Source: Emticicia sp. CRIBPO (GTDB lineage Bacteria; Bacteroidota; Bacteroidia; Cytophagales; Spirosomataceae). Taken from it: 64,000 nt of DNA. The first letter of the stretch is position 1. Each line of letters opens with the position of its first letter. Of this stretch, positions 32,554-41,409 are shown one piece after another. The notes below the pieces were generated by a model. It was given only the letters and a program-made list of their open reading frames with translations. It did no database searches and was not told the DNA's origin. The DNA lies in contig NZ_JAAAKV010000006.1 in NCBI RefSeq assembly GCF_009905725.1, positions 186,001 through 250,000 on the forward strand, in the 5' to 3' direction. The translations under genes and the position numbers were made by a program.

Positions 32554-33864
32554 ATGAAAACAAAAGGTAATCAAAAGACCAAAATCAATATTGTCACACT
32601 GGGTTGTTCTAAAAACCTGGTGGACTCGGAAGTGTTATTTACACAGCTGAAAGGAAACGGAATGAATGTGAGTCACGAATCTTCGAAAGACGATTCGAAC
32701 GTTGTCGTCATTAATACATGTGGATTTATAGACAATGCCAAGCAGGAATCTATAGACACCATTCTGAGATATGTTGAAGCCAAAGAAGCAGGCGTTGTCG
32801 ATAAAGTATATGTAACAGGCTGTTTGTCGCACCGCTACAAAGATGATCTTGAAAAAGAAATCCCTCTTGTGGATTCGTGGTTCGGGACCAACGAGCTGCC
32901 CAGACTTCTGAAAACCCTGAAGGCAGATTACAAACATGAGCTGGTAGGTGAGCGTTTGCTGACCACCCCGGCCCACTATGCCTATCTGAAAATCGCCGAA
33001 GGCTGCGACAGGCCTTGCTCTTTCTGTGCTATTCCGCTTATGAGAGGCAAGCACGAATCACGTCCTATAGAAGAACTGGTATTGCAGGCTCAGAACCTGG
33101 CCAGAAAAGGCACCAAGGAACTTATCCTGATTGCCCAGGACCTGACTTATTTCGGACTGGATATTTATAAGAAAAGAAACCTGGCTGAACTCCTCGATAA
33201 ACTGGCCGATGTGGAAGGTATCGACTGGATCAGACTTCAGTATGCTTATCCTTCAGGCTTCCCGCTGGATATCCTGGATGTGATGAAAAACCGCCCGAAT
33301 GTCTGCAACTATCTCGATATGCCACTGCAACACGGTTCTTCGGAAATGCTCAAGATCATGAGAAGGGGAATAGACAGACCCAAAACAGAGGAACTGATCA
33401 ACAAAATCCGTGAAAAAGTGCCGAATGTGGCCCTGAGAACCACCCTGATAGCCGGGCATCCCGGTGAAACAGAGGAAATGTTTGAAGAAATGTACTACTT
33501 CGTAGAGAAAATGAGGTTTGACCGCCTGGGTATTTTCCAATACTCACACGAAGACCAGACCCACTCCTTTTCTATGCCGGATGACATTGCCCCTGAGGTG
33601 AAGCAGGAAAGAACAGACATCATCATGGAACTACAGCAACAGATTTCACAGGAACTAAACCAGCAGAAAATCGGCAATACCTATAAAGTCCTTTTTGACA
33701 GAAAAGAAGGAGGTTACTTTATCGGCAGAACTGAACATGATTCTCCGGAAGTAGACAACGAAGTACTGGTTTCAGCTGAACAATATGTAAGATTGGGTGA
33801 TTTTGCGAATGTAAAAATAAACCAGGCAGAAGAATTTGACCTTTACGGAACGGTGGTTTCTTAA
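32554..33864 (+). CDS. rimO: Ribosomal protein S12 methylthiotransferase RimO
   Basis: The 436-residue protein has an N-terminal UPF0004 domain with three cluster Cys (C18 in TLGCSKNLVDSEV, one in INTCGFIDNAK and one in VTGCLSHRY). The radical-SAM CxxxCxxC motif is in GCDRPCSFCAIPLMRGKHESR, and RRGIDRPKTEELINKIRE and the C-terminal TRAM domain follow. It methylthiolates an Asp of ribosomal protein S12. SCSK and the S12-type central region distinguish it from MiaB. It is monocistronic and convergent with the outer-membrane protein gene. Confidence 0.96.
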   Translation: MKTKGNQKTKINIVTLGCSKNLVDSEVLFTQLKGNGMNVSHESSKDDSNVVVINTCGFIDNAKQESIDTILRYVEAKEAGVVDKVYVTGCLSHRYKDDLEKEIPLVDSWFGTNELPRLLKTLKADYKHELVGERLLTTPAHYAYLKIAEGCDRPCSFCAIPLMRGKHESRPIEELVLQAQNLARKGTKELILIAQDLTYFGLDIYKKRNLAELLDKLADVEGIDWIRLQYAYPSGFPLDILDVMKNRPNVCNYLDMPLQHGSSEMLKIMRRGIDRPKTEELINKIREKVPNVALRTTLIAGHPGETEEMFEEMYYFVEKMRFDRLGIFQYSHEDQTHSFSMPDDIAPEVKQERTDIIMELQQQISQELNQQKIGNTYKVLFDRKEGGYFIGRTEHDSPEVDNEVLVSAEQYVRLGDFANVKINQAEEFDLYGTVVS

Positions 33865-33873
33865 ACTACCGTT

Positions 33874-35109
33874 TTATCTCAGGTAACCCGGGAAACGCAT
33901 AAAACGTAGCCCTATGGAAAAATCAAGACGGTTCAGATCAACAGGAAACTCCAGAGCGACATCGCCTCTGCCATCCCCAAAATTCAACTTATTGATTTTT
34001 CCATAATTATATCCCCCTTCAAGACTCAGGATAATGTCTCTTCCTGTGATGTCATTGCCCAGCAGAAAATCAAGCCCGAGGGTGGCTGCCGCTCCGTAGG
34101 ACTTGCCTTTAAAATTAAAATCAACCCCGTTAGACTGGCCTTTGTTGGTATAAAAATGCATACCGGGACTCAAGCCCAGCACCACGTAAGTTTTAAAATC
34201 AATGCTTTTTCTGACATAAAATGCCGGTCCGACAAATTTGTGAGATATCTTATTGGACAAGGTGCCGTCGGTAACCGTTACACCGGTAATCAGGTGGGGA
34301 TAAGTGAGTTTATCCGAGCTGTTTTTTGACTTGAAATCAGTATAAACAGCCCCAAGTCCAAAGTTATCCGTTATAAAATAAGCCGCGTCACCTCCGATCA
34401 CCCAGCCCTTCAGCAGCTTTTCCTGGTACAACCCGAAAGCCTCCGTGTTGGTCCCTCCTTTATTGATGATATTGCCCAGCCCGGCTTTAATACCGACTCT
34501 GTACTTCATAAAATTCTGATAATCAGACTTTTTTTCAGGCTCCGTCAATCCCGTCAATTCCCTCTGTTCTTTTGCAGAAAGCGGCTTTTCAGTGGTTTTT
34601 GCTACCTGTTCTTTCTCTTTAACGACCTCTTTGGGAGCAGCTTCCTTTGTTTTTTCGGTATTATTGGCAGGCTTTTTAGTCTCTTTCGGGGGCTCTTCGG
34701 CTGGCTTTTTCTGAACAGGCGGCGGATTGCTGCCGGTCTTCGGAGACTGCTGGGTGCTTTCACCCGTTTTTTTAGTATTGTTAGACGGGTTATTTTTCCG
34801 GGTATCTATACGGGCCGGGGCATCTCCTGATGAAGCATTGGATGCCGGCAGTTTATCCTGCTTAACGATGTCTGCCGGGAAGTGGTTATACTTGAATGAA
34901 CCTACCAGGTTTTTAAAGATTTCAGACCTCAGTACTTTATTATTAGCTCCCAAATAAGCATAAACAAAGCGTGAAGGTGTTTCGTCGAGGATTCTGCACC
35001 GGATTTGTTCTCCGGCCTGGGTTACGATAAGGTCTCTCTGGGCCACTAGCTTGGTGGACATTAACCCAAACAATACCAGGAATAATATTTTTGTAAAATT
35101 CGGACTCAT
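33874..35109 (-). CDS. Secreted outer-membrane protein with charged linker and beta barrel
   Basis: The 411-residue protein has a signal peptide (TKILFLVLFGLMSTKLVAQ). A small domain (about 22-90; DLIVTQAGEQIRCRILDETPSRFVYAYLG) follows. Residues about 95-190 are a long linker rich in K, P, E, T and N. The C-terminal barrel from about 205 (YRVGIKAGLGNIINKG) ends in FSIGLRFMRFPGYLR, aromatic-terminated like outer-membrane strands. It is convergent with rimO and divergent from the ECF sigma gene. A ligand or enzyme role is not evident. Confidence 0.85.
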   Translation of the reverse strand: MSPNFTKILFLVLFGLMSTKLVAQRDLIVTQAGEQIRCRILDETPSRFVYAYLGANNKVLRSEIFKNLVGSFKYNHFPADIVKQDKLPASNASSGDAPARIDTRKNNPSNNTKKTGESTQQSPKTGSNPPPVQKKPAEEPPKETKKPANNTEKTKEAAPKEVVKEKEQVAKTTEKPLSAKEQRELTGLTEPEKKSDYQNFMKYRVGIKAGLGNIINKGGTNTEAFGLYQEKLLKGWVIGGDAAYFITDNFGLGAVYTDFKSKNSSDKLTYPHLITGVTVTDGTLSNKISHKFVGPAFYVRKSIDFKTYVVLGLSPGMHFYTNKGQSNGVDFNFKGKSYGAAATLGLDFLLGNDITGRDIILSLEGGYNYGKINKLNFGDGRGDVALEFPVDLNRLDFSIGLRFMRFPGYLR

Positions 35110-35544
35110 AATTTTATATAATTCTGTGATTCACTCAATGATATTTTACAGGAAAGCAACTATTGATTAAAAATACGCAAAAATTGTACCGGAAAAAACA
35201 TAACGGACAAAATGGACGCTGAAGCCGGGCTTAGTCTTTCTTTTTATCTGAAAAAGTTATTTAACGGTCAAAAACCTCATTATGCTACCATTCAATCATA
35301 AACCGTATTAAATTCTGTCGATTATTTTCATTAACGAATTTAAGTACTTAAACAATTGATTTTCATTTATTAAAGTATCGGATTGGCTTAAATTAACATA
35401 CCGTTAACTAATTTTTTGGGCAATATTGTTGACTTATTAAATTTTATTTTTCTATCTTTCGAAAAATTCAATTTTTCTACAAATAAAAACCCAAGATGTA
35501 TAATATGATATAAAGCTTTACGTTAACTAATTACCTAACAGAAA
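35110..35544. promoter_or_regulatory. Promoter region of the ECF sigma gene
   Basis: The gap holds no gene. TTG at 35429-35431 and TATCTTTC at 35453-35460 are separated by 21 bases, close to the housekeeping consensus, so the sigma gene is probably read by the main sigma factor. The leader is then about 75 bases. An isolated CACTCAAT at 35132-35139 resembles the array unit at 5168. Confidence 0.5.
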
Positions 35545-36150
35545 ATGGAAAAAGTCCAAGTTAACGAGAGTGAGCTTGTATCAGCGTACATCCGTGGAGA
35601 TGAAAGTGCCTTCGCCACGCTTGTTGAGCGTTACAAATCAAAAGTTTATACCACGATTTACCTTGTCGTCAAAGATGCCTATGTGGCAGAGGATTTAATG
35701 CAGGATACATTTATCAAAGCCATTAAAACCTTAAGAAACGGCAGATATAACGAAGAAGGAAAGTTTCTTCCGTGGATATTGAGGATTGCTCACAACCTTG
35801 CAATAGACTATTTCCGTAGAGCTAGACGCTATCCGAATGTAGTGTTTGAGGACGGAAGTAATGTGTTTAATTCGCTTAATTTTGCTGAGGATTCCATTGA
35901 ATCAAAACAGATCAAAAAGGAATCACATGAACATCTCAGAAGCTTAATTAAGCGATTGCCTGATCAACAACGCGAGGTCTTAATCATGAGACACTATGAA
36001 GACTTAAGTTTTCAGGAAATCGCGGACGCGACAGGGGTGAGTATCAATACTGCATTAGGACGTATGCGTTACGCTCTCATTAATCTTAGAAAAATGATGA
36101 GTAAAACTAAATATGCCTATGACACAAACCTGTACATCGACGCAGAATGA
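35545..36150 (+). CDS. ECF sigma factor, broadly conserved Bacteroidota type
   Basis: The 201-residue protein has region 2 (YKSKVYTTIYLVVKDAYVAEDLMQDTFIKAIKTLRNGRYNEEGKFLPWILRIAHNLAIDYFRRARR) and region 4 (LPDQQREVLIMRHYEDLSFQEIADATGVSINTALGRMRYALINLRKMM). The very conserved NEEGKFLPW segment resembles the SigP-type ECF factor known to control por genes in Porphyromonas gingivalis; with porU and porV 6 kb away this is a reasonable but unproven match. Its end overlaps the next small gene by 38 bases. Confidence 0.92.
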   Translation: MEKVQVNESELVSAYIRGDESAFATLVERYKSKVYTTIYLVVKDAYVAEDLMQDTFIKAIKTLRNGRYNEEGKFLPWILRIAHNLAIDYFRRARRYPNVVFEDGSNVFNSLNFAEDSIESKQIKKESHEHLRSLIKRLPDQQREVLIMRHYEDLSFQEIADATGVSINTALGRMRYALINLRKMMSKTKYAYDTNLYIDAE

Positions 36151-36355
36151 CGTAATTCGTTATGTTTATAACGAAACCACTCCTTCTGAGAATCTTATTA
36201 TCGAGGAATCTATCTTACATGACAATGATTTATTAAGTTTCTATCTTAATTGCATTGACCTGAAAGAAGGGCTGAACAAAGTAAAAGTTTCACCCTCCGA
36301 AAAATCGACCAACAGGATTCTGGAATTTTCAAGAAATTATGTGCCCGTGATTTAA
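36113..36355 (+). CDS. Small protein overlapping the ECF sigma gene
   Basis: The frame gives 80 residues (ATG 36113, or 36119 a second ATG). The text NDVIRYVYNETTPSENLIIEESILHDNDLLSFYLNCIDLKEGL reads like a small regulatory or anti-sigma-like helical protein. It overlaps the sigma gene's 3' end by 38 bases, and its own TAA stop lies in the loop of a perfect terminator hairpin at 36344-36362, so it is the last gene of the transcript. A role in controlling the sigma factor is inferred from position only. Confidence 0.75.
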   Translation: MPMTQTCTSTQNDVIRYVYNETTPSENLIIEESILHDNDLLSFYLNCIDLKEGLNKVKVSPSEKSTNRILEFSRNYVPVI

Positions 36356-36370
36356 TCACGGGTTTTTTTT
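36344..36370 (+). terminator. Terminator containing the stop of the small gene
   Basis: CCCGTGA (36344-36350) pairs with TCACGGG (36356-36362), loop TTTAA, which holds the TAA at 36353-36355. Eight T follow. Very compact end to the sigma operon. Confidence 0.93.
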
Positions 36371-36462
36371 GTTCTTAATTTTGAATGAATGAGTGATTCA
36401 AGGATAGGATTATTGTGATTAAAAATTAATTTTTCAATCATCATTCTGCATTGAGCATTGGC

Positions 36463-37200
36463 TTATATCTTCCGCTTAAGCTCAAAATGCATCCCCAGGT
36501 ATACCCTTCTCACCATTTCATCGGCGGCGAGTTCTTCTGCGGTGCCTTGTTTAAGGATTTTACCTTCAAATAACAGGTAGGCCCTGTCGGTAATGGATAA
36601 GGTCTCATTTACGTTGTGGTCCGTAATAAGGATACCTATATTTCTGTGTTTCAGTCTGGCCACAATACCCTGGATTTCTTCAACGGCAATCGGGTCAACC
36701 CCCGCAAACGGCTCATCAAGTAAAATAAATTTCGGATCAACCGCCAGAGCCCTGGCAATTTCCGTCCGCCTCCTCTCCCCTCCTGACAATACGATACCCT
36801 TGTTTTTACGGACGTGGGTCAGACTGAATTCTTCCAGCAAGCCTTCCGTCTTTTCTCTCCTCTCTGCTTTCGACATTCCGGGCTTGGCCAGTTCCAGTAC
36901 ACCGAGAATATTCTCTTCTACCGTCAGATCTCTGAAAATCGAAGCTTCCTGTGCCAGGTACCCGATCCCCAGTTTGGCTCTTTTGTACATCGGCAGGCTC
37001 GTAATATCCAGGTCATCAAGCCAGACCTTACCTTCATTCGGTTTCACCAAACCAACGGCCATGTAGAAAGAAGTGGTTTTCCCGGCACCATTAGGTCCGA
37101 GCAATCCGACGATCTCTCCCTGAGCCACCTGGTAACTCACCTGATTATTGACCAGACGTTGTCCGTATTTTTTGATAAGATTTTCGGTCCGAAGAAGCAT
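36463..37200 (-). CDS. lptB: LPS export ABC transporter ATP-binding protein LptB
   Basis: The 245-residue ATPase has Walker [20 protein letters not shown]-loop [22 protein letters not shown], signature [16 protein letters not shown] and Walker [21 protein letters not shown], then the H-loop [24 protein letters not shown]. This text is diagnostic of LptB, which drives LPS across the envelope with LptFG (not in the window). It is monocistronic. Confidence 0.95.
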   Translation of the reverse strand: MLLRTENLIKKYGQRLVNNQVSYQVAQGEIVGLLGPNGAGKTTSFYMAVGLVKPNEGKVWLDDLDITSLPMYKRAKLGIGYLAQEASIFRDLTVEENILGVLELAKPGMSKAERREKTEGLLEEFSLTHVRKNKGIVLSGGERRRTEIARALAVDPKFILLDEPFAGVDPIAVEEIQGIVARLKHRNIGILITDHNVNETLSITDRAYLLFEGKILKQGTAEELAADEMVRRVYLGMHFELKRKI

Positions 37201-37283
37201 TTACACAAAAATTAAAATACAAATTGTTTGAAACCACAAAGTTAAGCCTAAATATCAGCTTTTCCTGTTAAAATATGTTACAA

Positions 37284-39014
37284 TCAGGCAAACTTAATAT
37301 CCCTGATAAACAATTGCAGGGAGGTCTGCCCTCTGAAGGTATTCTCATCAATGCTGTAAACCATATCGAAAGGACGGCCGGCCGCCAGGCCCTTGTAAAA
37401 ATCGTCGACCATACCAAAACCGATCGCAGAAAGAACAGCTCCTGTTCCTGTATCGAGCACATCGATTTTAAGGTGTTTTTCTTTCAATATCCTGGGCGTG
37501 GAAGCCAGACGAAGGTTACGTGAAACAAAGACGGGCTGCATATTTTTGGGTCCGAATGGCGACATCTGCTTCAGAATCCGGTAAAATTTCCGGTCAATAT
37601 CTGAAATTCCGATCTCCAGGTCAATGTTAATCTCAGGAATCAGGGGTTCGGCTCCCATCCGGTTATTCACCGCCGTATCAAAAGCAAGCCTGAACGCCTG
37701 AATGTTTTCAATCGGAATGGTCATCCCGGCGGCATGCATGTGGCCGCCAAACTGCTCCAGCAGATGGGAGCACTCCTCAATGGCTTCATAAAGGTTAAAT
37801 CCGACAACGGACCTGGCCGAACCTGCGGCATAGTCTCCCGTGGTTTTTGTAAAAATAATGGTGGGCCTGTAAAAATGCTCTATGCATCGCGAGGCCACAA
37901 TCCCAATGACGCCCTTATGCCAGTTTTCATTAAAAAGCACCGTACTTCTGGCCTGATTCAGCATCCACTCATCTCCCCTGATCATTCCCAGGGCCTCATC
38001 TGTTATTTTGGCATCCAGGCCTTTCCGCTCGGTATTATTTTCCTGGATTTTATACGCAAAAGCCAGGGCTTCATCAAAGTCATCGGAAAGTAAAAGTTCA
38101 ACGGCAGCTTTCGCATGTTTGATCCTTCCGGCGGCATTGATCCGCGGCCCGATCACAAACACGACGCTTTCTATGCTCATTTCGCCCTGATGGCCGGCTA
38201 CCTGCTTGAGGGCTTTCAGACTCTGACGAGGGTTCTCATTCATCTTTTTCAGCCCGAAATAGGCCAGAGTCCGGTTTTCTCCTACGATCGGAACAATATC
38301 GGAAGCGATACTGACCATGGCCAGATCAAGATATTCGCACAGTTTTTCAAAAGGAATGTCATTCCGAAGGCAATAGGCTGTCAGCAGCTTAAATCCTACG
38401 CCATTGCCGGTAAGCTCTTTGAAAGGATATTCACAATCTTTTCGTTTCGGATCCAGCACAGCCACAGCCTCAGGCAGGTCCTCCCCGGGCTCGTGGTGAT
38501 CGCAAATGATAAAATCAATCCCGTATTTCTCCCTGGCATACTGCACCTTGTCGGCCGCCTTGATTCCGCAATCCAGACATATGATCAGTGAAACGCCCAT
38601 TTCGGCCGCCTGATCGATCCCCTTCACCGACACCCCGTACCCTTCTGTATAACGGTCGGGATTATAATAAGTCAGGTGTTCGTAAAATCCGGACAGAAAA
38701 CCATACACCAGGGCCACGGCGGTGGTACCATCCACATCATAATCTCCGTAAACCATGATTTTCTGATTCAGGCTGATCGCCTGTTCAAGCCTTTCTACAG
38801 CCCTGTCCATGTCTTTCATGAGAAACGGATCATGCAGATGACTCAGCTGAGGCCTGAAAAAAGTTTTGGCCTCATCAAAATCATGCACACCCCTCTGCCA
38901 AAGGATATTGGCTAAAACAGGGCTGATGCTGAGTTTTTCGATAAGTGATTGTGTGGCCTGAAGATCCTCAGCGGATTCAGGTAGTTGTTGTAATTTCCAG
39001 CGTTTCTCTACCAT
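37284..39014 (-). CDS. recJ: Single-stranded-DNA-specific exonuclease RecJ
   Basis: The 576-residue protein has the DHH-family motifs: MVYGDYDVDGTTAVALVYGF, LIICLDCGIKAADKV, IICDHHEPGEDLPEAVAVLDPKR and the DHHA1 region VIGIVASRCIEHFYRPTIIF with GSARSVVGFNLYEAIEEC and QFGGHMHAAGMTI, then an OB-fold end. RecJ degrades single-stranded DNA from the 5' end in recombination and repair. It has its own upstream region; a terminator for the next gene precedes it. Confidence 0.96.
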   Translation of the reverse strand: MVEKRWKLQQLPESAEDLQATQSLIEKLSISPVLANILWQRGVHDFDEAKTFFRPQLSHLHDPFLMKDMDRAVERLEQAISLNQKIMVYGDYDVDGTTAVALVYGFLSGFYEHLTYYNPDRYTEGYGVSVKGIDQAAEMGVSLIICLDCGIKAADKVQYAREKYGIDFIICDHHEPGEDLPEAVAVLDPKRKDCEYPFKELTGNGVGFKLLTAYCLRNDIPFEKLCEYLDLAMVSIASDIVPIVGENRTLAYFGLKKMNENPRQSLKALKQVAGHQGEMSIESVVFVIGPRINAAGRIKHAKAAVELLLSDDFDEALAFAYKIQENNTERKGLDAKITDEALGMIRGDEWMLNQARSTVLFNENWHKGVIGIVASRCIEHFYRPTIIFTKTTGDYAAGSARSVVGFNLYEAIEECSHLLEQFGGHMHAAGMTIPIENIQAFRLAFDTAVNNRMGAEPLIPEINIDLEIGISDIDRKFYRILKQMSPFGPKNMQPVFVSRNLRLASTPRILKEKHLKIDVLDTGTGAVLSAIGFGMVDDFYKGLAAGRPFDMVYSIDENTFRGQTSLQLFIRDIKFA

Positions 39015-39126
39015 TACCCAAAATTAGGAAAAATAATTATCCCTGCGTGCTTTCCCCGCCATTGTATTTTCGGTTTTATTATCCCGGAAAACGCAAAACA
39101 GTATTCAAATTTACAAAAAGGCACAA

Positions 39127-39151
39127 AAAAAACGCCACGAAGGCGTTTTTT
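39127..39151. terminator. Terminator after the AhpD-like gene
   Basis: AAAAAACGCC (39127-39136) pairs with GGCGTTTTTT (39142-39151), loop ACGAA. It works in either direction; on the minus strand it ends the AhpD-like transcript before recJ. Confidence 0.85.
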
Positions 39152-39170
39152 AAAACTATAAATGTATCTC

Positions 39171-39758
39171 TTACAAAATCACGGTAAGACTTTTTACAAC
39201 AGCCACCAACCTGACAGCATCAAAAATACGCTGTTCGGATCCACCATGACTCTTTACAGAAGCTTCGTGCGAGGTAACACACATTTCGCAACCATTCAGG
39301 GCAGAGATGGCAAGGCTTAATAATTCAAAAAATTCTTTTCCCAATACCGGGTTCATCATGATAGACATCCTGATGCCGGCCTGGGCATTCTGATAGAACT
39401 CTTTGGCATGAAGGAAGTGTTTGAAACGGTAGAATACATTGTTTGCATTCATCAGAGACACGCACGAAACCACTTCATTGATCTCTTTCTGATCGGCACC
39501 CACAGCCAGTGCTTTTTCTTCCAGGGCTTTGATCAGCACCTCAGACTTCTCGTTGACAGCGGCAGAAAAGGCCAGTAAATATGCCTCTTTTTCTGTCAGG
39601 GAAGTAGCCTTAAGAGAATTTGAAAGATTGATTTTCAGATCTTTCAGATACCTGCTGTCCGATTCATTCAGTTTGTCAATCAGGGCACTTTCAAGCTCCG
39701 CAGATAAATTAACGATTTCGAACAGACTGTTTTTTGTGTTTGCAGTTACTCCAAACAT
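39171..39758 (-). CDS. AhpD-like carboxymuconolactone decarboxylase family protein
   Basis: The 195-residue helical protein has the alkylhydroperoxidase motif C-x-x-C followed by His: LNGCEMCVTSHEASVKSHG, with MSIMMNPVLGKEFFELLSLAISAL before it. The two Cys should act as the redox couple that keeps the peroxiredoxin reduced. It lies downstream of the peroxiredoxin gene on the same strand, separated by 66 bases that contain an 18-base perfect hairpin. I would call it AhpD but the symbol is not certain. Confidence 0.9.
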   Translation of the reverse strand: MFGVTANTKNSLFEIVNLSAELESALIDKLNESDSRYLKDLKINLSNSLKATSLTEKEAYLLAFSAAVNEKSEVLIKALEEKALAVGADQKEINEVVSCVSLMNANNVFYRFKHFLHAKEFYQNAQAGIRMSIMMNPVLGKEFFELLSLAISALNGCEMCVTSHEASVKSHGGSEQRIFDAVRLVAVVKSLTVIL

Positions 39759-39773
39759 ATTTTTATGATTTAA

Positions 39774-39810
39774 AAAGAAACAGGAAGGTCCGGGACCTTC
39801 CTGTTTCTTT
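39774..39810 (-). terminator. Perfect 18-base hairpin between peroxiredoxin and AhpD-like genes
   Basis: AAAGAAACAGGAAGGTCC (39774-39791) pairs perfectly with GGACCTTCCTGTTTCTTT (39793-39810) around one base. On the minus strand it begins 14 bases after the peroxiredoxin stop and ends 15 bases before the AhpD ATG, with a T-rich tail. It should end most peroxiredoxin transcripts and let a fraction through, setting unequal levels. Confidence 0.8.
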
Positions 39811-39824
39811 TGATTTCTTATTAC

Positions 39825-40367
39825 TTAAGCGTTGATGGTCTCTTCGCCTTTTTTCCAGTTACAAGGACAAAGTTCGTCTGTCTGAAGAGCATCCAATACC
39901 CTTAAAACTTCGTCTACATTACGGCCGACAGAAAGATCATTGGCACATACCCATCTGATGACACCCTGAGGATCAACGATGTAGGTCACACGATAGGCGA
40001 TTTTCTCATTAGCTTCAAGAATTCCCAATTCTTCAGCAAGCGACTTTGAAGTATCAGCCAGCATCGGGAAATGAAGACCTCTCAGATCGTCATGATTTTG
40101 CCTCCACGCCAGGTGAACAAACTCAGAGTCAGTAGAAGCACCGATCAAAACTGCATCACGATCAGAAAAATCTTCAACACGCTGATTGAAAGCGGCGATT
40201 TCTGTAGGACATACAAAAGTAAAGTCTTTCGGCCACCAGAACATCACCATCCACTTGTCTGCATTTTTGTGATCTTCCGAAGAGATTTCGTAGAATTCGT
40301 TACCTTTTTCAAGTGATACTACTGAAGTTTTTTTGAATTGAGGAAATTGTGATCCTAAACCTAACAT
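39825..40367 (-). CDS. AhpC/TSA-type peroxiredoxin
   Basis: The 180-residue protein has the peroxidatic Cys in FTFVCPTEIAAFNQ and a C-terminal resolving Cys region TDELCPCNWKKGE, a two-Cys layout with an extra Cys. It reduces hydrogen and organic peroxides. The downstream AhpD-like protein is the probable reductase partner. TATTTTTG on the minus strand (40438-40445) matches the -7 consensus about 71 bases upstream. Confidence 0.95.
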   Translation of the reverse strand: MLGLGSQFPQFKKTSVVSLEKGNEFYEISSEDHKNADKWMVMFWWPKDFTFVCPTEIAAFNQRVEDFSDRDAVLIGASTDSEFVHLAWRQNHDDLRGLHFPMLADTSKSLAEELGILEANEKIAYRVTYIVDPQGVIRWVCANDLSVGRNVDEVLRVLDALQTDELCPCNWKKGEETINA

Positions 40368-40628
40368 ATTGATTAATAATTTAATTATTTATTGATAAAA
40401 TACAATTTATAAAAATTACCAGCCCGTAATTTTTTCACAAAAATACTACTCAATTATCAAATTACTAAACATTTCTGATTTTTTACGGATATTACCACAC
40501 CCGGAATAGTGCAAAAGTTACAGTTCCGCAAATCATACAAAAACCTCCCGGAATCTTACTATAACCCTGCTGATCTGCAACGAATTGACTTCTCACTTTT
40601 TTTTCATAAATTGCTAAGAGGAAATCGT

Positions 40629-40636
40629 TAAATTTG
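40629..40636 (+). promoter_or_regulatory. -7 box of the SprT-like gene
   Basis: TAAATTTG matches TAnnTTTG. The start codon lies 19 bases on. Confidence 0.55.
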
Positions 40637-40654
40637 CAAAAAAAAGGAAGCTAA

Positions 40655-41326
40655 ATGTTATTCGGTCTTTTCCGCAAGGAAACTCCCAAAGAGGACTTAA
40701 AACACAAAAACCAGACAACTCTCGAGAACATTCTTGAGAAAAAAATCCCGTCTATGGCCCTGAAATATGCCATGGACCTGTGGATAGACCAACCGTTTTC
40801 ATTTAAAGTGACCCGGACACGCAATACCTGTCTCGGGAATTACTCATTCCGGAACGGCCAGCATCAGATCACTGTCAATCATGACCTTAATCCGTATTCT
40901 TTTCTGATTACCTATATTCACGAAGTGGCACATCAACGCACACTGTTACAATACATGGGCAAAAGAAAAAGACCCTTGCCCCACGGCCAGGAGTGGAAAA
41001 ACAATTTCAAGCAACTGATGGCCCCGGTTCTCAACAATTACGTTTTCCCGCCGGATGTCCTGAAAGTACTGAGTGCCCATATGCAAAACCCTGCAGCCTC
41101 TTCTTCGAAAGATCCGCTGCTGGTCAAAACCCTGGCCAGGTATTCAGAAAATCAGAATCCCGATAAACTATCGCTGGGTGAATTAAAAAACGGAAGTCTT
41201 TTTAACTTCCACAACAAAGTCTATAAAAAACTGGAAGATCGCAGAACCCGCACCCTGGTAGAAGCCACTGTGGGTAAACGAAAATATACGATTTCGTCTC
41301 ACGCAGAAGTTGAACAGGTCAATTAA
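40655..41326 (+). CDS. SprT-like zinc metalloprotein
   Basis: The 223-residue protein has the SprT-like motif H89-E-V-A-H93 in YIHEVAHQRTLL and a third metal ligand H110 in PLPHGQEWKNNFKQLM, like SprT. No C-terminal zinc ribbon with CxxC is present. No signal peptide is seen, so it acts in the cytoplasm. It lies 83 bases before porU on the same strand; a link to type IX secretion is not established, although the pair may share a transcript. Confidence 0.9.
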   Translation: MLFGLFRKETPKEDLKHKNQTTLENILEKKIPSMALKYAMDLWIDQPFSFKVTRTRNTCLGNYSFRNGQHQITVNHDLNPYSFLITYIHEVAHQRTLLQYMGKRKRPLPHGQEWKNNFKQLMAPVLNNYVFPPDVLKVLSAHMQNPAASSSKDPLLVKTLARYSENQNPDKLSLGELKNGSLFNFHNKVYKKLEDRRTRTLVEATVGKRKYTISSHAEVEQVN

Positions 41327-41409
41327 ACACTATTTACTGCTTAAAAAGGGGGCTTTTGATACAAAGAGTATAAATAAATCGTTCTAATTTGACCCCTTAA
41401 GTTTTTTTA

